This document shows, one piece after another, positions 1 to 13,500 of a stretch of DNA of 64,000 nucleotides (its first letter is position 1; every line of letters starts with the position of its first letter). The notes under the pieces are model-generated. The model worked only from the letters and a program-made list of their open reading frames with translations. It did not search any database and was not told the origin of the DNA. Source of the stretch: Daphnia pulex. Taxonomy: Eukaryota; Arthropoda; Branchiopoda; Diplostraca; Daphniidae. The stretch spans positions 5,704,001 to 5,768,000 of the forward strand of contig NC_060027.1 in assembly GCF_021134715.1 (NCBI RefSeq), given 5' to 3'. Position numbers and translations under genes: made by a program.

Positions 1-2
1 CA

Positions 3-1206
3 GCACGTTTCAGCGTTAACGGTGATAAGTCTCGTACAAACAACGAGGTAGAAAACTGGAATAGGTGATTTAATGCCCGTTGTCATGGACACAGACAAAA
101 TTTCTGGGCTTTTATATGTAATTGATCAAATAGTTCTATTTTGTGTGTGGCCACCTGATTAATCAAATCCTTTATAGACCATTTGCAGGAATGTGAGGAA
201 ACTGCAAGGCGGGATTTTCTGGTCGCTAGTCGTGGTGGGAAAATTCGTCGCCCAACGCCAAATCGATACATCGTACGGGATGAGCAAATTTTGGGAAGAG
301 CCAGAGATCTTAGTCAAAACCATTTACGAATTTTTGATGATGTCTTCTGTATCTTTTGAACCTTACGACGAGGTACAGTTTTGTTTTTTTCGTATTCCTT
401 TCTTAAATTAGTTTTATAAATAGGGTTTGCCAGAAAATGAACTGGAAGCACCTGCACCTCGTCTACAACGTAGATTGGCCCGTTTGCAGGGCGATGGAAG
501 GCAACAGGTTCGAACAAGAGCCGGAGAACTCCAAAGAGATCAAGGTGAACCGGAAGCTGATGCTCCTCGTCGCCCAGTTGGACGGCCACCACGAAGAGAT
601 CGAGTTGAACCGGAGGCTGATGCTCCTCGTCGCCCAGTTGGACGGCCACCACGAAGAGATCGAGTTGAACCGGAGGCTGATGCTCCTCGTCGCCCAATTG
701 GACGGCCACCACGAAGAGATCGAGGTGAACCGGAGGCTGATGCTCCTCGTCGCCCAGTTGGACGGCCACCACGAAGAGTTCGAGGTGATCCGGAGGCTGA
801 TGCTCCTCGTCACCCAGTTGGACGGCCACAACGAAGAGATCGAGGTGAACCGGAGGCTGATGCTCCTCGTCGCTCAGTTGGACGGCCACCACGAAGAGTT
901 CGAGGTGAACCGGAGGCTGATGCTCCTCCTCACCCAGTTGGACGGCCACCACGAAGAGATCAAGGTGAACCGGAGGCTGATGCTCCTCGTCGCCCAGTTG
1001 GACGGCCACCACGAAGAGATCGAGGTGAACCGGTGGCAAATGCTGTTGCGCTTTAATGCAAAGTTTGTTTAATAAATCCCATTAATCGAGTTCTTAATTG
1101 TAGCCATCCTTTTTGCGATAGCTGCACAAATCGTCTTCCACTACGATCCCTCTGTCCAGTTTGCCGGACCCCTATTGAAGCTGTGCAAATATTTTTTTTG
1201 CCTTGA
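3..1206 (+). pseudogene. Decayed transposase-tail/RING-finger gene with 20-residue repeats
   Basis: One reading frame can be followed through three blocks. Block 1 (3-113, then 176 onward, separated by a 62-bp GT-AG intron) reads ...SVNGDKSRTNNEVENW and ...HLQECEETARRDF..., which resembles the segment after the catalytic domain of MULE-type transposase proteins; that resemblance is from memory and moderate. Block 2 (424-1053, after an acceptor at 422-423) holds eight 20-residue repeats with the core EPEADAPRRPVGRPPRR. Block 3 (1057-1203) is a clear RING-HC finger: CKVC, then CSHPFCDSC, then CPVCR, ending in TGA at 1204-1206. A TGA (66-68) breaks block 1, another stop (357-359) lies before the block 1/2 joint unless a weak donor at 342 is used, and TAA 1054-1056 separates the repeats from the RING in the same frame. 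The gene starts before the window. It is probably a pseudogene; single-base sequence errors are the alternative. Confidence 0.6.
541..1020 (+). repeat. 60-bp coding minisatellite, eight units
   Basis: Eight head-to-tail 60-bp units run exactly in register (541, 601, 661 ... 961), with partial units on each side. They differ by a few substitutions, for example GTCGCCCAG versus CTCACCCAG. The unit length is a multiple of three, so every frame stays open. The frame that joins to the RING finger encodes PRRPVGRPPRR, whose GRP flanked by arginines resembles an AT-hook. Another + frame and minus-strand frames are also open, which follows from the repeat and is not evidence for extra genes. Confidence 0.9.
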
Positions 1207-1315
1207 TGTTTCTGTTTAAATTTTTTCATTTACATTGCTGTTGACTCTTTTTTATTACGTACCTACGTAACATTACACAATTTTGACAATCAAGTGAACT
1301 CTTTTTAATGTCTAG

Positions 1316-1575
1316 CTCTCTAGGAGATGTATTGTCTGGGAGATCTATTGTCTAGGAGATCTATTGTCAATTAATTTGATATAATTTATAATTTAATTTT
1401 TAGCGAATAAACTACTGTCTAATATTTTTTAAATAATATTTTTCGGGGGAATCTATTGTCTAGAATTAAGAGTAATTTTAATTTTAATGGAGTTCTATTG
1501 TCCTGGAAATACGAAAAAAAATTCTGGGAGAAATATTGTCCAGGAGATCTAAATAGACAGGAGATTAACAAACAC
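1316..1575 (+). repeat. Degenerate short tandem/dispersed repeat, GGGAGATCTATTGTC-like
   Basis: Units related to TAGGAGATCTATTGTC occur back to back at 1318-1372 and again, more diverged and spaced, near 1446, 1487, 1525 and 1542. The cluster lies in AT-rich noncoding sequence and appears to be an old minisatellite. Confidence 0.6.
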
Positions 1576-2587
1576 AGGAGTTCCACTGTCTCGTTCCCAG
1601 TAATCTATTTCACGTTTGCGAAAATTTGGAAAAGAAATTTAGAGTTGTTTTTTAAACATCTGTAGCCTAATTACTGAAAAATCTTAAATGGTTAAGTATC
1701 TTTTATCTTTGTAGGAAAGCTGAAAGCATAGTTTCACACAGGCTATGTTTTCACATTACTCAGTAGCTTATCATTCCTTTTTAGTTTTTTTTATATTAAA
1801 AACGTCACTGCTAGCAAATATCAGAAAGTTTGTGGGAACGAGATAAAAGTGAATTAACTAAAAATCACTTTGTGGACAAAAAAATAATTCTAGCAATAAA
1901 ACTAAAAGAGAATGAACAGTAAAATATAGGCTACTGTCGGAATAGGCTACTGTAAGATTTTTAACACCTAGTTACCTACTGCATGATTGATTTGGATTAG
2001 GACAATATTTTTCTGTCAATTAATAAAATCACCAAGGGGAAGTGCTTCAACATTCGTTTATCATCACTATTTTTTTATTTGAAAATTTCATATATTGGAA
2101 ATTAACAAATAAAGGGAAAAAAACACACGACAAATTATTTTTTATTAAAAACAATTAATTTAAATTATGATCATTTTCAAACATCAAATTAACTATTTCT
2201 ATGCGTAGTATATTAGTATAATACCTCAATTCAACACAGTAAAATTTTTGTTTCGTTTTGATTGAGAAATGGATTTTCTGGCAGGGGAGTAGAAATACGG
2301 ATGAAATACGGTTTTGTAACTTATTAGTAGCATATCATGTATTCGTGTAGGGAATAGCTTCTACCAATCTAGCGAGGTCTGTTATTGAGATATATAAAAA
2401 TGAAATAATACTGTGGAAAAAAAAAAACAGAATATACTAAATAGAAACAAGGCGGCTATAGCTGAAAAAGTAAGAAGTAATTTGTCACTTCCCACTGGAG
2501 TGGAGTGTGGAGATGATATGGAATGAAAAAAACGTGGGAGAATTTCATTTTTGATAAGAAATGTAAGATTTGTTTAAATTTTTGCTG
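1576..2587. other. AT-rich intergenic stretch
   Basis: No convincing coding frame was seen. The stretch separates the + strand RING relic from the 3' end of the minus-strand receptor gene. TTTATT words near 2070 and 2142 read as AATAAA on the minus strand and could be its poly(A) signals. Confidence 0.5.
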
Positions 2588-5500
2588 TCATACAAGCGGA
2601 GAGTCTACTGAGTCTTCTATTTCTCCTAAATTGGCCAATGATTCATTGCTATCGCATAGATCAGATTCAGTATACGACGAATCTGTCGTCGAACTTAGTT
2701 GTTTTAAATTGATCCCACCATCCGATGTCAAACAAGTTCTTTTTAGTCCTTTAAAATTTCGAAGTAGGCCTACAGATGGCATATCTCTGCGTTTCGGTAT
2801 ACTCTCTTGCCTCCTTCTTTCTGGAAACCGGAAAGTACTACAAGTCGGAATCAATAAATTTAGAATTATTTCAATGATGGTCAAATTAATTTTTAACTCG
2901 TACCACTAGTTACGTACCTGTTTTGGCGAGTTCGAATCGGTAATTTAAACGCCCTTAATTCTATTGAAGTACCACCCGAACCAGATTCATTTTCATGTTT
3001 CTCGTCGCCCACCTTCCATAAAAAATGAAAGAAGTTATTCTTTTTTTACAACTAGGCCTATTACTTTTTTTTTGTTCAGAATACCTCACTTTGCAATTCA
3101 TCTAACGACGAAGCGGCCTGCAAAAGATATTTTTTTAGGTAATTTAATATTAATATTTTATTATATTTAACACTGGGTAGAAAAGTATAATTCATACTTG
3201 AATGGTTAAGATCACGTCACAGATAGGCGACGATCCGCGTCTTAAGTTTATTATCTGAGGGCTCTTTTTGTGCCTTGACCTTTTATCAAATGAGCTCAAA
3301 CTTTCGTTCGAGGATGAAGAAGCGCAAAAATCGATGTTGCTTTGTGCACGAACGCGAGACTTGCGTTTTGCACTGACTAGTCGCCCAACTCCCCGGTCAC
3401 ATGGATCTAGGAAAGATCTTTTAATCGTTCCACCGTCTTTTTTCAAAAAAGTTTTGATTACATAAAAATAAAATTAAAACGACACTGGAAATATAACTGT
3501 CGGCAAATTACCTAATAAGTCGCGATGGGTATCTATCCAGCGAGTGCTCTTGAAACTAGCTTTTTTTTCGCGTCGTCTGTCGCATTTATGTCTCATGTGA
3601 CGACGGTGTATGCCTGTTGGTGGCAAAATTGTTTCTGAACTTGGGTAATCATAGAGACCATCTGAATCTGTGTAAGGTATGTCGTTCCTCGACATACCGT
3701 AGAATTCTGTGGTAAAATCAAGTTTAATCTAATGGTTTTACTCCAACATTCATTTTAAATTACTGGTAGAAAAACGTCCAAGACCAGCGCTTTTAACGTC
3801 GCTTAGCGGTGATTCACTTCTTGATGACACTGGACTCGCTTTCATTTTGATTTCATCGCTATTACCGCTATGTCCTCCACAAGTCCGGGAGGATATTAGT
3901 TCTGGCAATTGAAGAGATTGTAGAAGGAAGGAAGGTATTGCTCCAGGAGGTAGGGAGGGAAGTTTGGTATCTAAACTGTCACCCTGAATATGTAATATGG
4001 TCAAAATAATTGTGATTTGTTCCGAAATATGTGCCAATAAGAAATTTCTTTACTGAAGTAAACTTACTTTTAAATTATTTCTGCGTTGTCCCATCAATTT
4101 GGAATCTAAACTAGAGCTTTTATGGACTCGAGTTAGATTAAGCAATTTTGAATCGATCGGACAGTTCTGGTCAATTCTATCGATCGCGCTGCAGCATACA
4201 TGAAACTCGTCGATTCCTTCATCGTGAGACTCATTCCCAATGGTAGTTTGAATACCATCCGACTTGCTAATTAAATTTGTCGATTGATCATTGTTCCCAG
4301 GATCAGGATGATGAATAATTCTGTTCACGTTACTGCGATGCAAAATACTTAAATCAGAAGATCGGTCGGGAGGAGAATCCAAAGGAGGTGAACTCGACTC
4401 AAGACTTGGCGACAAAAGGGATCGATGCAAAACTCTTCGATCTTTTCTTCTCATGTGTGTCCGATTTAATGTTGCCATATCTTCTTCTTCCATCCAAATA
4501 CAAAGTGTTTTTGATGAGCAAGCCGGACTCACGCCGGGACTAGCCATTGAACTGTATCCCGATGAGCTGAGATTGGATTCGGAGGTAGCTATATCTGACC
4601 GACTTGCGCCGTAACAAACGAATGGACTCAGGTAACACATTTTTTGATTGCTGGAACCACCCCGACCTAAAAAAAACAGCGACAATTATTGGGTTGTTAG
4701 TATTACCAAAAACAAAAAAATAAATAAATAAATAGCCATAACATCCAACCCAGTTTTCAAAATACAAATTTTAACTAAACAATACTTTCCTAACATTCCG
4801 GCGTCTGAATCTGATTCGACTTCGGAGAAGTTTGTTGTGATGGTGATTATTGGAGGTGGATGAGGGAGTTCCAAAGAACTTGATTTGTCCAAGGTGTCCT
4901 TATAAACACGGCGCATACTTGTAATCGTGTTGTTGATAAAATTGTCGTCAACATTAACTGTGGCATCTCCAGGAAGATGCTTCCGAAGAGGCGGCGAGCC
5001 TAAACTGACCTGCCCCCATTCGAGTTTGGATAACGACCTACTACATTGAGAACTACTACATTTTTTTCCCGCTTGATTGGACACTGTGCTCAAATTCTCA
5101 AAGTCCGTTGTTTCAAGGAAAGCTTCTGACACACACAATTGTGGCACCGTAAACGGAGGTGTTGATTTTAATTCATTGCTCCCCGTACTAGACTGAAACG
5201 TCTCGAATCGGGTAAAGTTGGAATTGACAATATGGAGCGGTGGGGGTTTAATCTTAGCTGGGGACGGCAATGGTGAGTTTGCCGTAGATGAAACGGGCGA
5301 GGGTTGTGCAGAATCGGACTCTATGAGTATTTGAATAGTCGAAGGTACCACTATTGAAATGCTCTGACGTTCCGAATTTTCCGAATGGCTGGTGACATTT
5401 TCAACTACTATTGACGGTGCTGATAAACTGCCTTTGTGATATTCATCCGAGCTATTGTAATTCCATCTTTGCTGCTGTAACAGTGGCCTTTTTCGCTCAA

Positions 5501-7542
5501 GAAGCGTCGAGCTCCCGGATGAGAGGGATGAGTCTGAAGATCCACATCGATCGGCTTTTCTCATGCTTGGAATAGGCGTATGTGCCGGGCTTGGCAACGG
5601 TGTTGGAACTTCGTGAATAGGAGAAAGAAATTGCCCATAGTTGCCGGTAGGAATCTCTAACGTAATATGAGGTGTACAGAAACTCGTCGTGGTCAACCGA
5701 TTGCTTCGATGTGCCATAACTGATGGATCAATAACGGCCACCTATATACAACAAATAAAAATAACAATTAGAAGCGCCTTCAATTTTTGTAAATCTCCAA
5801 TCTAACGTAGTTCAAGAGCAAATAACAATCTTATTATAATTTATAATGCATTTTTCTCAGGGTGCATTGGTGTGAAAGCGACATTCATCTTTCCGCATTT
5901 CGCTAGATTTTCGCGTTTCATATGCCGTGTGATGGAAAACATTAAAAATAAACAACGACGTTAAGAATGAGCAATAATATTGGTATGGGATAAATCTTTT
6001 GACTAAAAAATTTGGGTTCCACACGGTTGTATTTACCTTAGGAAGTTCATTATTTATGCTCGTAAATTAAGTTAAATGATGAAATGTAATCACCTGAATA
6101 GAGGTGTTGTCGGTAGGATTGGACGTCGTCGGAATGGCTTCAAAACTTCCAGCAGGCGATCCTGGCGTTGAAAGTGGTGTAGGGAAGGAGGACGAAATTT
6201 CATAATCCGATATCTGTGGACTGGATGGGGTTGATGGTGTCTTGTGATTAGCAGTCGAAAAGTTGCGAATGATGCTCAGAAGTGATTCTGTGCTTGAAGC
6301 ATGTTTGCCGCTAGTCGCCGCAGTCCGACTTGGCAGCCGCAAGTGACGATGACCTTTTCCGATGTTAGTCCGACTTACCGAGTCGTTTGGTGGTACATGT
6401 TCAGTCATCGGTAAATTATCTTGAATATCTTGATCACTGGCGCTTCCTTGAGTACTTGAGTTGCTGTTGTTGGAACGCCAGAAGCGGCGCGAGTTCCAGT
6501 TCCGCTGTTTCCGTTTATTAGCAGCACCGATGGAGTCAGGCATCATTCGGTCATCAACAAGTTCAATACACTTGCTTTGCTCTTCGCCGGCACTTGTTTC
6601 TGTCTCTGAACTGGTGATATCTGCCTTGACCATTTCCATCATTCGAGCAAATGTAACCTAGTCATCAAAATGAAAAGTAAGGGATATATTTAATTCGATG
6701 AAGTCAATAGCAAATTTGCAGCTTTTCACTTTTAATCGCTTATCTCAGCACATTTATAGGTAAATAATAATAATAAGCTTGTAATTGATTTTCATCGTCT
6801 AAAATTACCCACCAACCTTTTTCTCGGCTTTGAGATCGAGTTGAAGTTGGAATTGGGCTACCACATTGGCGTCCATCCCACCTGCATCTGAAGTGTCTTG
6901 AATAGCAGTCAATAAGCTTGAATGGGTCTGCAACCCAAACTGTGTCATCATCACCGTTTCTCCTGGGCTTGAGGTAGGATGCCCTGGGATACTCTTACTG
7001 CTAGGAACTTGGGAAGCAATAAGCCTCTGCAAAATCTGTTGGCGTTCAATATCACGTCGCTGACTGGCCACATCATTGTCAGATCCTCGTTTATTTGGGG
7101 ATGGAGATCCTGCAATCAATTCAAAATCTTCAGTTCATTTAGAACATCAATTTTTCTTTTAATATGCGAATGAAATCAACCACCACGAATTACGAGATTC
7201 CCTCACTGTTTTCGCCCATTTTTATACATCTCTTCTTTAAATTGGACAATGTTGTATTATAAATTAAACATTTATCATATCCTAACACATACATAATTTG
7301 CTGATTTTCTTACGTTTCGGTAAGCGAAAGAGATCGTCCAGACTAAAAGTTCTGCCACTGCGCTGCCCTCGATTGCAAACACCACTTCTTTTGGAACAGC
7401 TGCCTACACTGCTAGGGCCAGCAACACTCGTGTGACTCTGACTGGGGCTGATAAGCGAGGTTATACTCAGCAACGATGGTTTTCGAAAAGTTGGCCATCC
7501 CAAGAAATGGCGTTGAGCCGACGTGGCTTCCGGGCCCGGGAC
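2588..7542 (-). CDS. Receptor exons 20-29: long Ser/Pro-rich cytoplasmic tail
   Basis: Ten exons encode ~1160 residues, low in hydrophobic content and rich in S, T and P. There is no folded domain that I recognise. Blocks that look constrained are VAVIDPSVMAHRSNR, HITLEIPTGNYG, IHEVPTPLPSPAHTPIP and SDIATSESNLSSSGYSSM. Many SP/TP sites suggest kinase regulation and docking of adaptors; this is inference. Introns in this part are short to medium, and the last exon ends ...DSVDSPLV with TGA at 2588-2590. Confidence 0.75.
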
Positions 7543-10500
7543 CTTGTTCAAATTAGGAAGTTAAGAAAATGCAAAATAATCATGTTGTCACGGATGTTAT
7601 ACAATAAAATATTTTTTATGGATTTATATACTATGTGTGCAAAGCATTTAGATGCATTTTATTGAATTTTATTGAAATACTCGTTACCCCTTTTATAATA
7701 GATAAGTTCACGAATGATAAATTCCAAACGGTTTGATTCGGAAACGCTGATTAGATTGGTAAAAATTTTAGTGCGGTTATTCGCATATTTAAAATAATTT
7801 TTTTTTTTTTATTAAAAAGTAATGTGTTGGATTAGAATTGGCTATCACTAAAATCATGAAGAAAATACCGTGAATAGATTGAAGAAGTGAAAAAAAGAAT
7901 ATCTCTCATTTTATATCCCTAACCCCTTTTCGAAATTTTTAGTTATTTCACCTACTCCTATGCTTGATCTCGTAATATTTTTGCGCAGTGTTTTAATTTC
8001 CTAGGGTTTGTCAGCAATGTTGGCAAAATAATTGCTATTATTTTGAAAACTTACATTGAGACAGTTCTGAGGGCTGACTGGTCTGCTAATGGCAGTGGTA
8101 TCCATGCTTATTTGGTGACATAAGTGTCTTCCTCGACTCCAATCCAACATAGCTGGCTCGACCAACTTTCCTCTTTCCAACTCTTCGCTGACGAAGCGTT
8201 CGAATTTTTCAGCGAAATGTCTCTTGGCGCACCAAACAAACGCAATAACTATAAGCACAATTGCAATGGTCATAAGACCCAACCAAAAAGGTTCTTCTAG
8301 CATTCGCTGCGAAAGTGGCTTGTATGGAAGGTGCAGCCAGCGGGTCTCGCATCGAGGACCTAAAATATACAATAAATAGATAGCATAAAGGTGCTATAGT
8401 GAGGTGCTGTAGCAATTTAAAGTTTGATTTCTTTAGAATTTTCTTTTACAAGCTTCATTCCTCCTTCATTCAAACGACAAACGAAGGGGGGAAACTTGAA
8501 GAAATACCTGGAAAAAAATTAAATTGTGCAATTTGTTGGTGAGGTTGTGAGCATGGCCAATGTCGACAACGATAACAGTATGAAGTGGCATAAAGAAAAC
8601 AAGTTCTTGCACAGCAGCTGCACAATGAACAAGACAAAGAGTAAGACTGCTGCAGGTAACGCAAACTGAAAAGAGAAACTAGGGTTGAGACTTGAGAGGC
8701 GACGGAAACCTAATACTCCTACGATGACATGAAGGACAGGATCATTACACGAATGTTGAGTGCCATGAAGCACGAAGCACATATAACGTGTAGTAGAGTG
8801 CTATGAAGCACGAAGCATGTATAAGGTATACTTGAGAGACGTTGCAGTCGTGAGCAGTCATGCGTCAAAGAAACGAGCAAAAAAATAAAAAAAGAGTTTT
8901 TGCAAGACAAAGACACGCGCTCGCGTGTACTAAGAACAAAGACGAATAACACGTAAAACATGTTGATGAGAGTATATGAGACTAGGGGGGGGGGAGAAAC
9001 GAAACAAAGCTACAGTGGCTACAGCAATCCTTAAAAATGCACCAAATACCTTGCCACCACGGATGGCACTGACAGATGAAACCATCAGCAGAGGGAACGC
9101 ATTTGCCACGATCGCCACAGGGATCCAAATCGCAAGGGGCTAATCGAGATTCGCACAAATGACCCGTGAATCCCGGATCGCAGCTACACCGCTGGGTTCC
9201 GTTGAGAGTGGAACAGATGCCATGGATGCACGAAGAGGGTAGCTGACACAAAGTCAATGAGCAGAACAGCCCTAGCGGTGTATAAAGAGAGATTTTATGA
9301 CCAAAAGTTAACTTGTGTAAACAGAAAGAAGCAGCAGTACAGTACCTCTCCAATTCCCATGGCACTGACAATAATATTGATTGTCAACGGCAGTGCAAAC
9401 ACCTTCGTTCTGGCAAGGGGTGTGGTCACAAGACTCCACTGGTGAGTCGTCGGGCATAACAGAAACTTTCTCAGCGTAGTTGGGATCTAACATATAATTA
9501 CATGTCTCTATTTAGCCGGATTATAAACATAATTTTAAAGAAATATTTCTGGATATTATTGAGTTTCTTGCAATAATTTTAAATGTTTAATAATGTTGCG
9601 AAATGAGCTATAATTACGACGTACGACCATAGTATTCAAGTTTATAATGACATTTACCTTGCAATACTTTGACGTGGCCGAGAACTCCCGGCCAGTTGAT
9701 ATCGGCGTGTGTGCTGTATTCAATGGTTAAGGTATGAAACATTGATTCATAGAAAGCTGGTCCTAACTCCTGCGTTGCATCAACCACTGTCTCGTTTCTA
9801 TAACACAGTTTAATCTCCGTGTTATTGTTATAAACGTCCCTCAGAACAACCACGGCCTTCACCGATGGACGGAAGGCTAGATAATCACACAGCGTCAGCC
9901 AACTGGCAGCTTTATGGCGAAGGTAGGACCCATGATGAGTCACTAATGTGATTCGCTGGAGCAGTTGATTGGGAGTCGGCTGAGGATAATTGAATGGAAT
10001 CAATTCTAGCTCCTCGTCGGTGTCCAGGAACAAAGTGTCGATCAAAGTAGTTGGAACGGGCACTATAGAGAGAGAACACACATTCTCTATCAGTTGATGC
10101 CACTGCGCTATGGAATTATTTCCAATTTGTATTCTAGAGGAAGATTGATATTGAAATGGCCCTACTGAATTTGTATGAGGCGTGGAAACCGCGACCCTGC
10201 TTTCCGTTGCGAGACATCAGGTGTACATTGAGCTGGTTGCCGTCGGAGATCCATTGCAGAGAGTCCCTCGACAAGTTATGTGATCCACACAAGACGATGA
10301 ATTTAGAGGAACCCCAATCCAAGCGAACGTACTCATCACGGCAGGGAGAGAGCTGGCGTCCGTTGTTTAAGTCGATGTCGAAAACGTGAAATTTGATCCA
10401 CACCCTTGTTCTTTCTAACAATCCAAAACAATAAGCGTTATGGATATCAGTATCACCATCCACCAATATATGCCATAATATACCAATGAAATTTACCTGG

Positions 10501-13500
10501 GGCCACGATATTATAAGTACAGTTCAAATTTGGTAATAAGAAGTAGGGATAATGAGGACTGAAAAGTTCGCCTTGTGGTTCGGTAAAAGTCTTTTGTGGG
10601 CAACCAGCTAGCGACATTGTTGACCATACGGCATGGAACCCATCTCCCGAGACAGAAAAATCCGAGTGGAATGTTATCCAGATTTCGGCCGTTTCCGAGA
10701 TGTAATCCAGTCTTTTATGAAATAATATGAAAGATTTCGTTTTTGTTAACAACAATTAAAGTACGAGGGAAAAGTAGGTGATTACTGTTCACTAAATTTT
10801 AATTTCCGCTTTCAAACTTCCGTTTTACCTCTCTAGATTGGTGGTGTGATGGCCGCAAATCTTCTGCATAGGGCCATTTTCTCTACTTTGCAGTCCGATG
10901 TAGTCGTAAAGGCAGTTCTCCTGGAACTCAATATCAATCTGCTTGAAGCGCACCACAAGTCGCTCGGAGTTAGACGAGCTATTTGGTGCCTTGATGTGCA
11001 ACCGAAAGTGATTGTCCTCGCCATAAGGCGCCGGGAAATTGGGCGATTTGACCTCGCCTTCATGGGACTCGATTGACGAATTTCGTGCTATTCCACGGTT
11101 GCCTAGCAGTAGTATGATAAAATAATTTGTCAAGTGAACATTTGGAATAAAAAAATTAATGAAACATTTCAGAAGCATAACAATTAAAGCATTGCATTGA
11201 TTTAATTTTCCTTGATTGAAACAGTTTTCGTTTTATCAAAGAAAAAGAAAAAAGCAATTAAAATAAAAAGTACGCGGCTTTTAATATCTTATTTGATTCG
11301 AAATACTCAAGTGGAAATGCGGTCTTTAGTCTATAGTATTATGTCAGATTTTCTTCGACACGCATGCAATTCACGCGAGAAATTTTAATGATTACTTTTA
11401 ACGATTTTTTCGCACACATATCCTCCGGGAGTGGCACATGGTTCCAGATTCGTATATGTGTTTAAAACTGAAGATGAAACATGAATCGCTGGGCATTTCT
11501 GGATGGCATCAGCTAATGAAATAAGTAAAGTTAACTCCAGCAAAATCAAGTTTACCGAATATTGTCAAATAATGCTAAAATGTATCACGATCGATAAATA
11601 ATCAGTCAACCATAATAAAATATTCTTTTCGCGTACCTGATTGCGGAATGCTCAGTTGGAATCGGTTAGTTTGCCCGGTCCAATAGAAAGCAGTATTATT
11701 TAACTGTTCGTTGGAATTTATTTGATCAATTAGAAAATGTATCTCTTCACTGTTGCTGTCCGACAGTACTAGTTCAGCCTATGAGAGTATAAGCAGAGAA
11801 AAAAAAACGAAATGTGTTTAGCACATGTATGGTGACTAGGATAAATTTGCTTATGCAAAAAGATATAGTCCATGTGACGGTACTGTCTCGTACTGATTGA
11901 TGGAAAATGATTTTGAAATAGAATTTACCTGCATACTCTTACACATTCTATCCGCTTCAAACCAGCCAATTTCCGGGTACGGTGCAATCAAATAACAACG
12001 GCCATGATGAAAAATGGAACCGGCTTCAGGGCAGTTTAAGTCAGCTACGTTTATATACCAAAAATGTTATAGTACATTTGCAATCCTATCAATAATCATT
12101 AAAATGACAACAACATCAAATAGTTCATGTGCGTACCTCGTTCTATGCTTGCTTTCAGTTGAAAACCGTTGGTATTATAAGAACTATCCGAAGTAAACCT
12201 TTTATTTGGCAAATTGATGCAGGGATTAAAAATACAGCTAGACATCTAAGAGTCTAACAGTCGAAAAAGTTTCCACGTACATGATTCGGGCTTGATTCTC
12301 GTTACTCCTCCATTGCAAGAGCTTTAAACGCGAATTCCAATTTCCACAGCGCCGCCAAGGAGTTGCACTGGAATCTCTACGTTCATCGAAAATCAATATT
12401 TCATCCAGGTTCTGCAGATCAAGAACGTCGTAGTTGCAACTATAAAAGAAAATCAAATACATAGAAACTCATGATAAATTCAAGACATCATAAAAGAAAA
12501 AATTGAGAAAAGGTGCTAAATCTTGGAGATTCAAAATTTTCCTCGAGCAAAAACCCCTGTGAATATATTTAGCTGATTGATTTTTAAATATTTCTCAATA
12601 AAACTTTGAAGTTCCTTCTGATTCTTAATCATTTTATATGTTTCACCACTGTTTACACAAATAATGTTTTCATTAAATTACACGCGTGTATCTTATCTAA
12701 ATTATTTATAATCCGTGCTTCACTCAACATGGTTGCTACTTACTCTTCTTCCTCTTCCAAATCGAAAAATTCAAAATTGAGCAAAATTTTGAAACCAAGC
12801 GGTGCACTTAAATCCGTGATGCAAGTGATGCCATTTGGATAGGGCCGGGGAAAGAAAGGACTTTGAACTACAGTCGATGTTCGTAGCCGGTTTAACTCTT
12901 CAGTGCGATTGCAGTTCATGGTTTCTTTAAAGTCACCTATTCCAACTGAACGTCGAGATCAAAAAATAATTCAATTTTGACACATTTTTTAAACAATTAT
13001 TACCGTATAAATGTTAATTATGTAAATGTAAAAGGTACATGAACAATTTAAAATCCTAGTCTACGCAATACAAATGACAACTTTTAAGAAAGGGAAAATT
13101 CTTACCGTCATTCCTTGATTTCTGGCAAACAAAGGGGTTGGCAACATAACAATCTCGGTCGTTCCAATAAAAGCCGCTTGCTAGGGCTTCGCTTTGACTC
13201 GGTTGTCCAAAACTTTGGCGAATTTCGACGCAATCTTGGTTGGAGATGCCGTCGTCACTAGGCTGAGCGTTGTACAGTTGATATACAGGCCAACCGGAAA
13301 ACCACTCTGAATTGAAAATAGGATGAGGAAATAAATACTTTACTACCTTAAAATTGCTTTAAAATTTTCAATGTTTTGATGACTTAAATGCGAGCTAAAA
13401 TGTTAATCCTTCTTTTATTTTGTAAACATTAAAAAAAATGATTTATTTTTCGCGTGATCAAGAGGTAGACCTATATTTTATTTGTTAACATCTGCGAGCC

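Noticed and set aside
541..1020. Regular 60-bp repeats as a CRISPR array
   Set aside because: The units are contiguous without spacers, code in frame and lie in a eukaryotic gene.
314..1039. Minus-strand open frame through the 60-bp repeats as a separate gene
   Set aside because: It is open only because the unit length is a multiple of three. The RING finger supports the + strand frame.
8470..8961. Hydrophobic minus-strand frames as a membrane protein gene
   Set aside because: They overlap one another, come from a small repeat and lie within intron 18 of the receptor gene.
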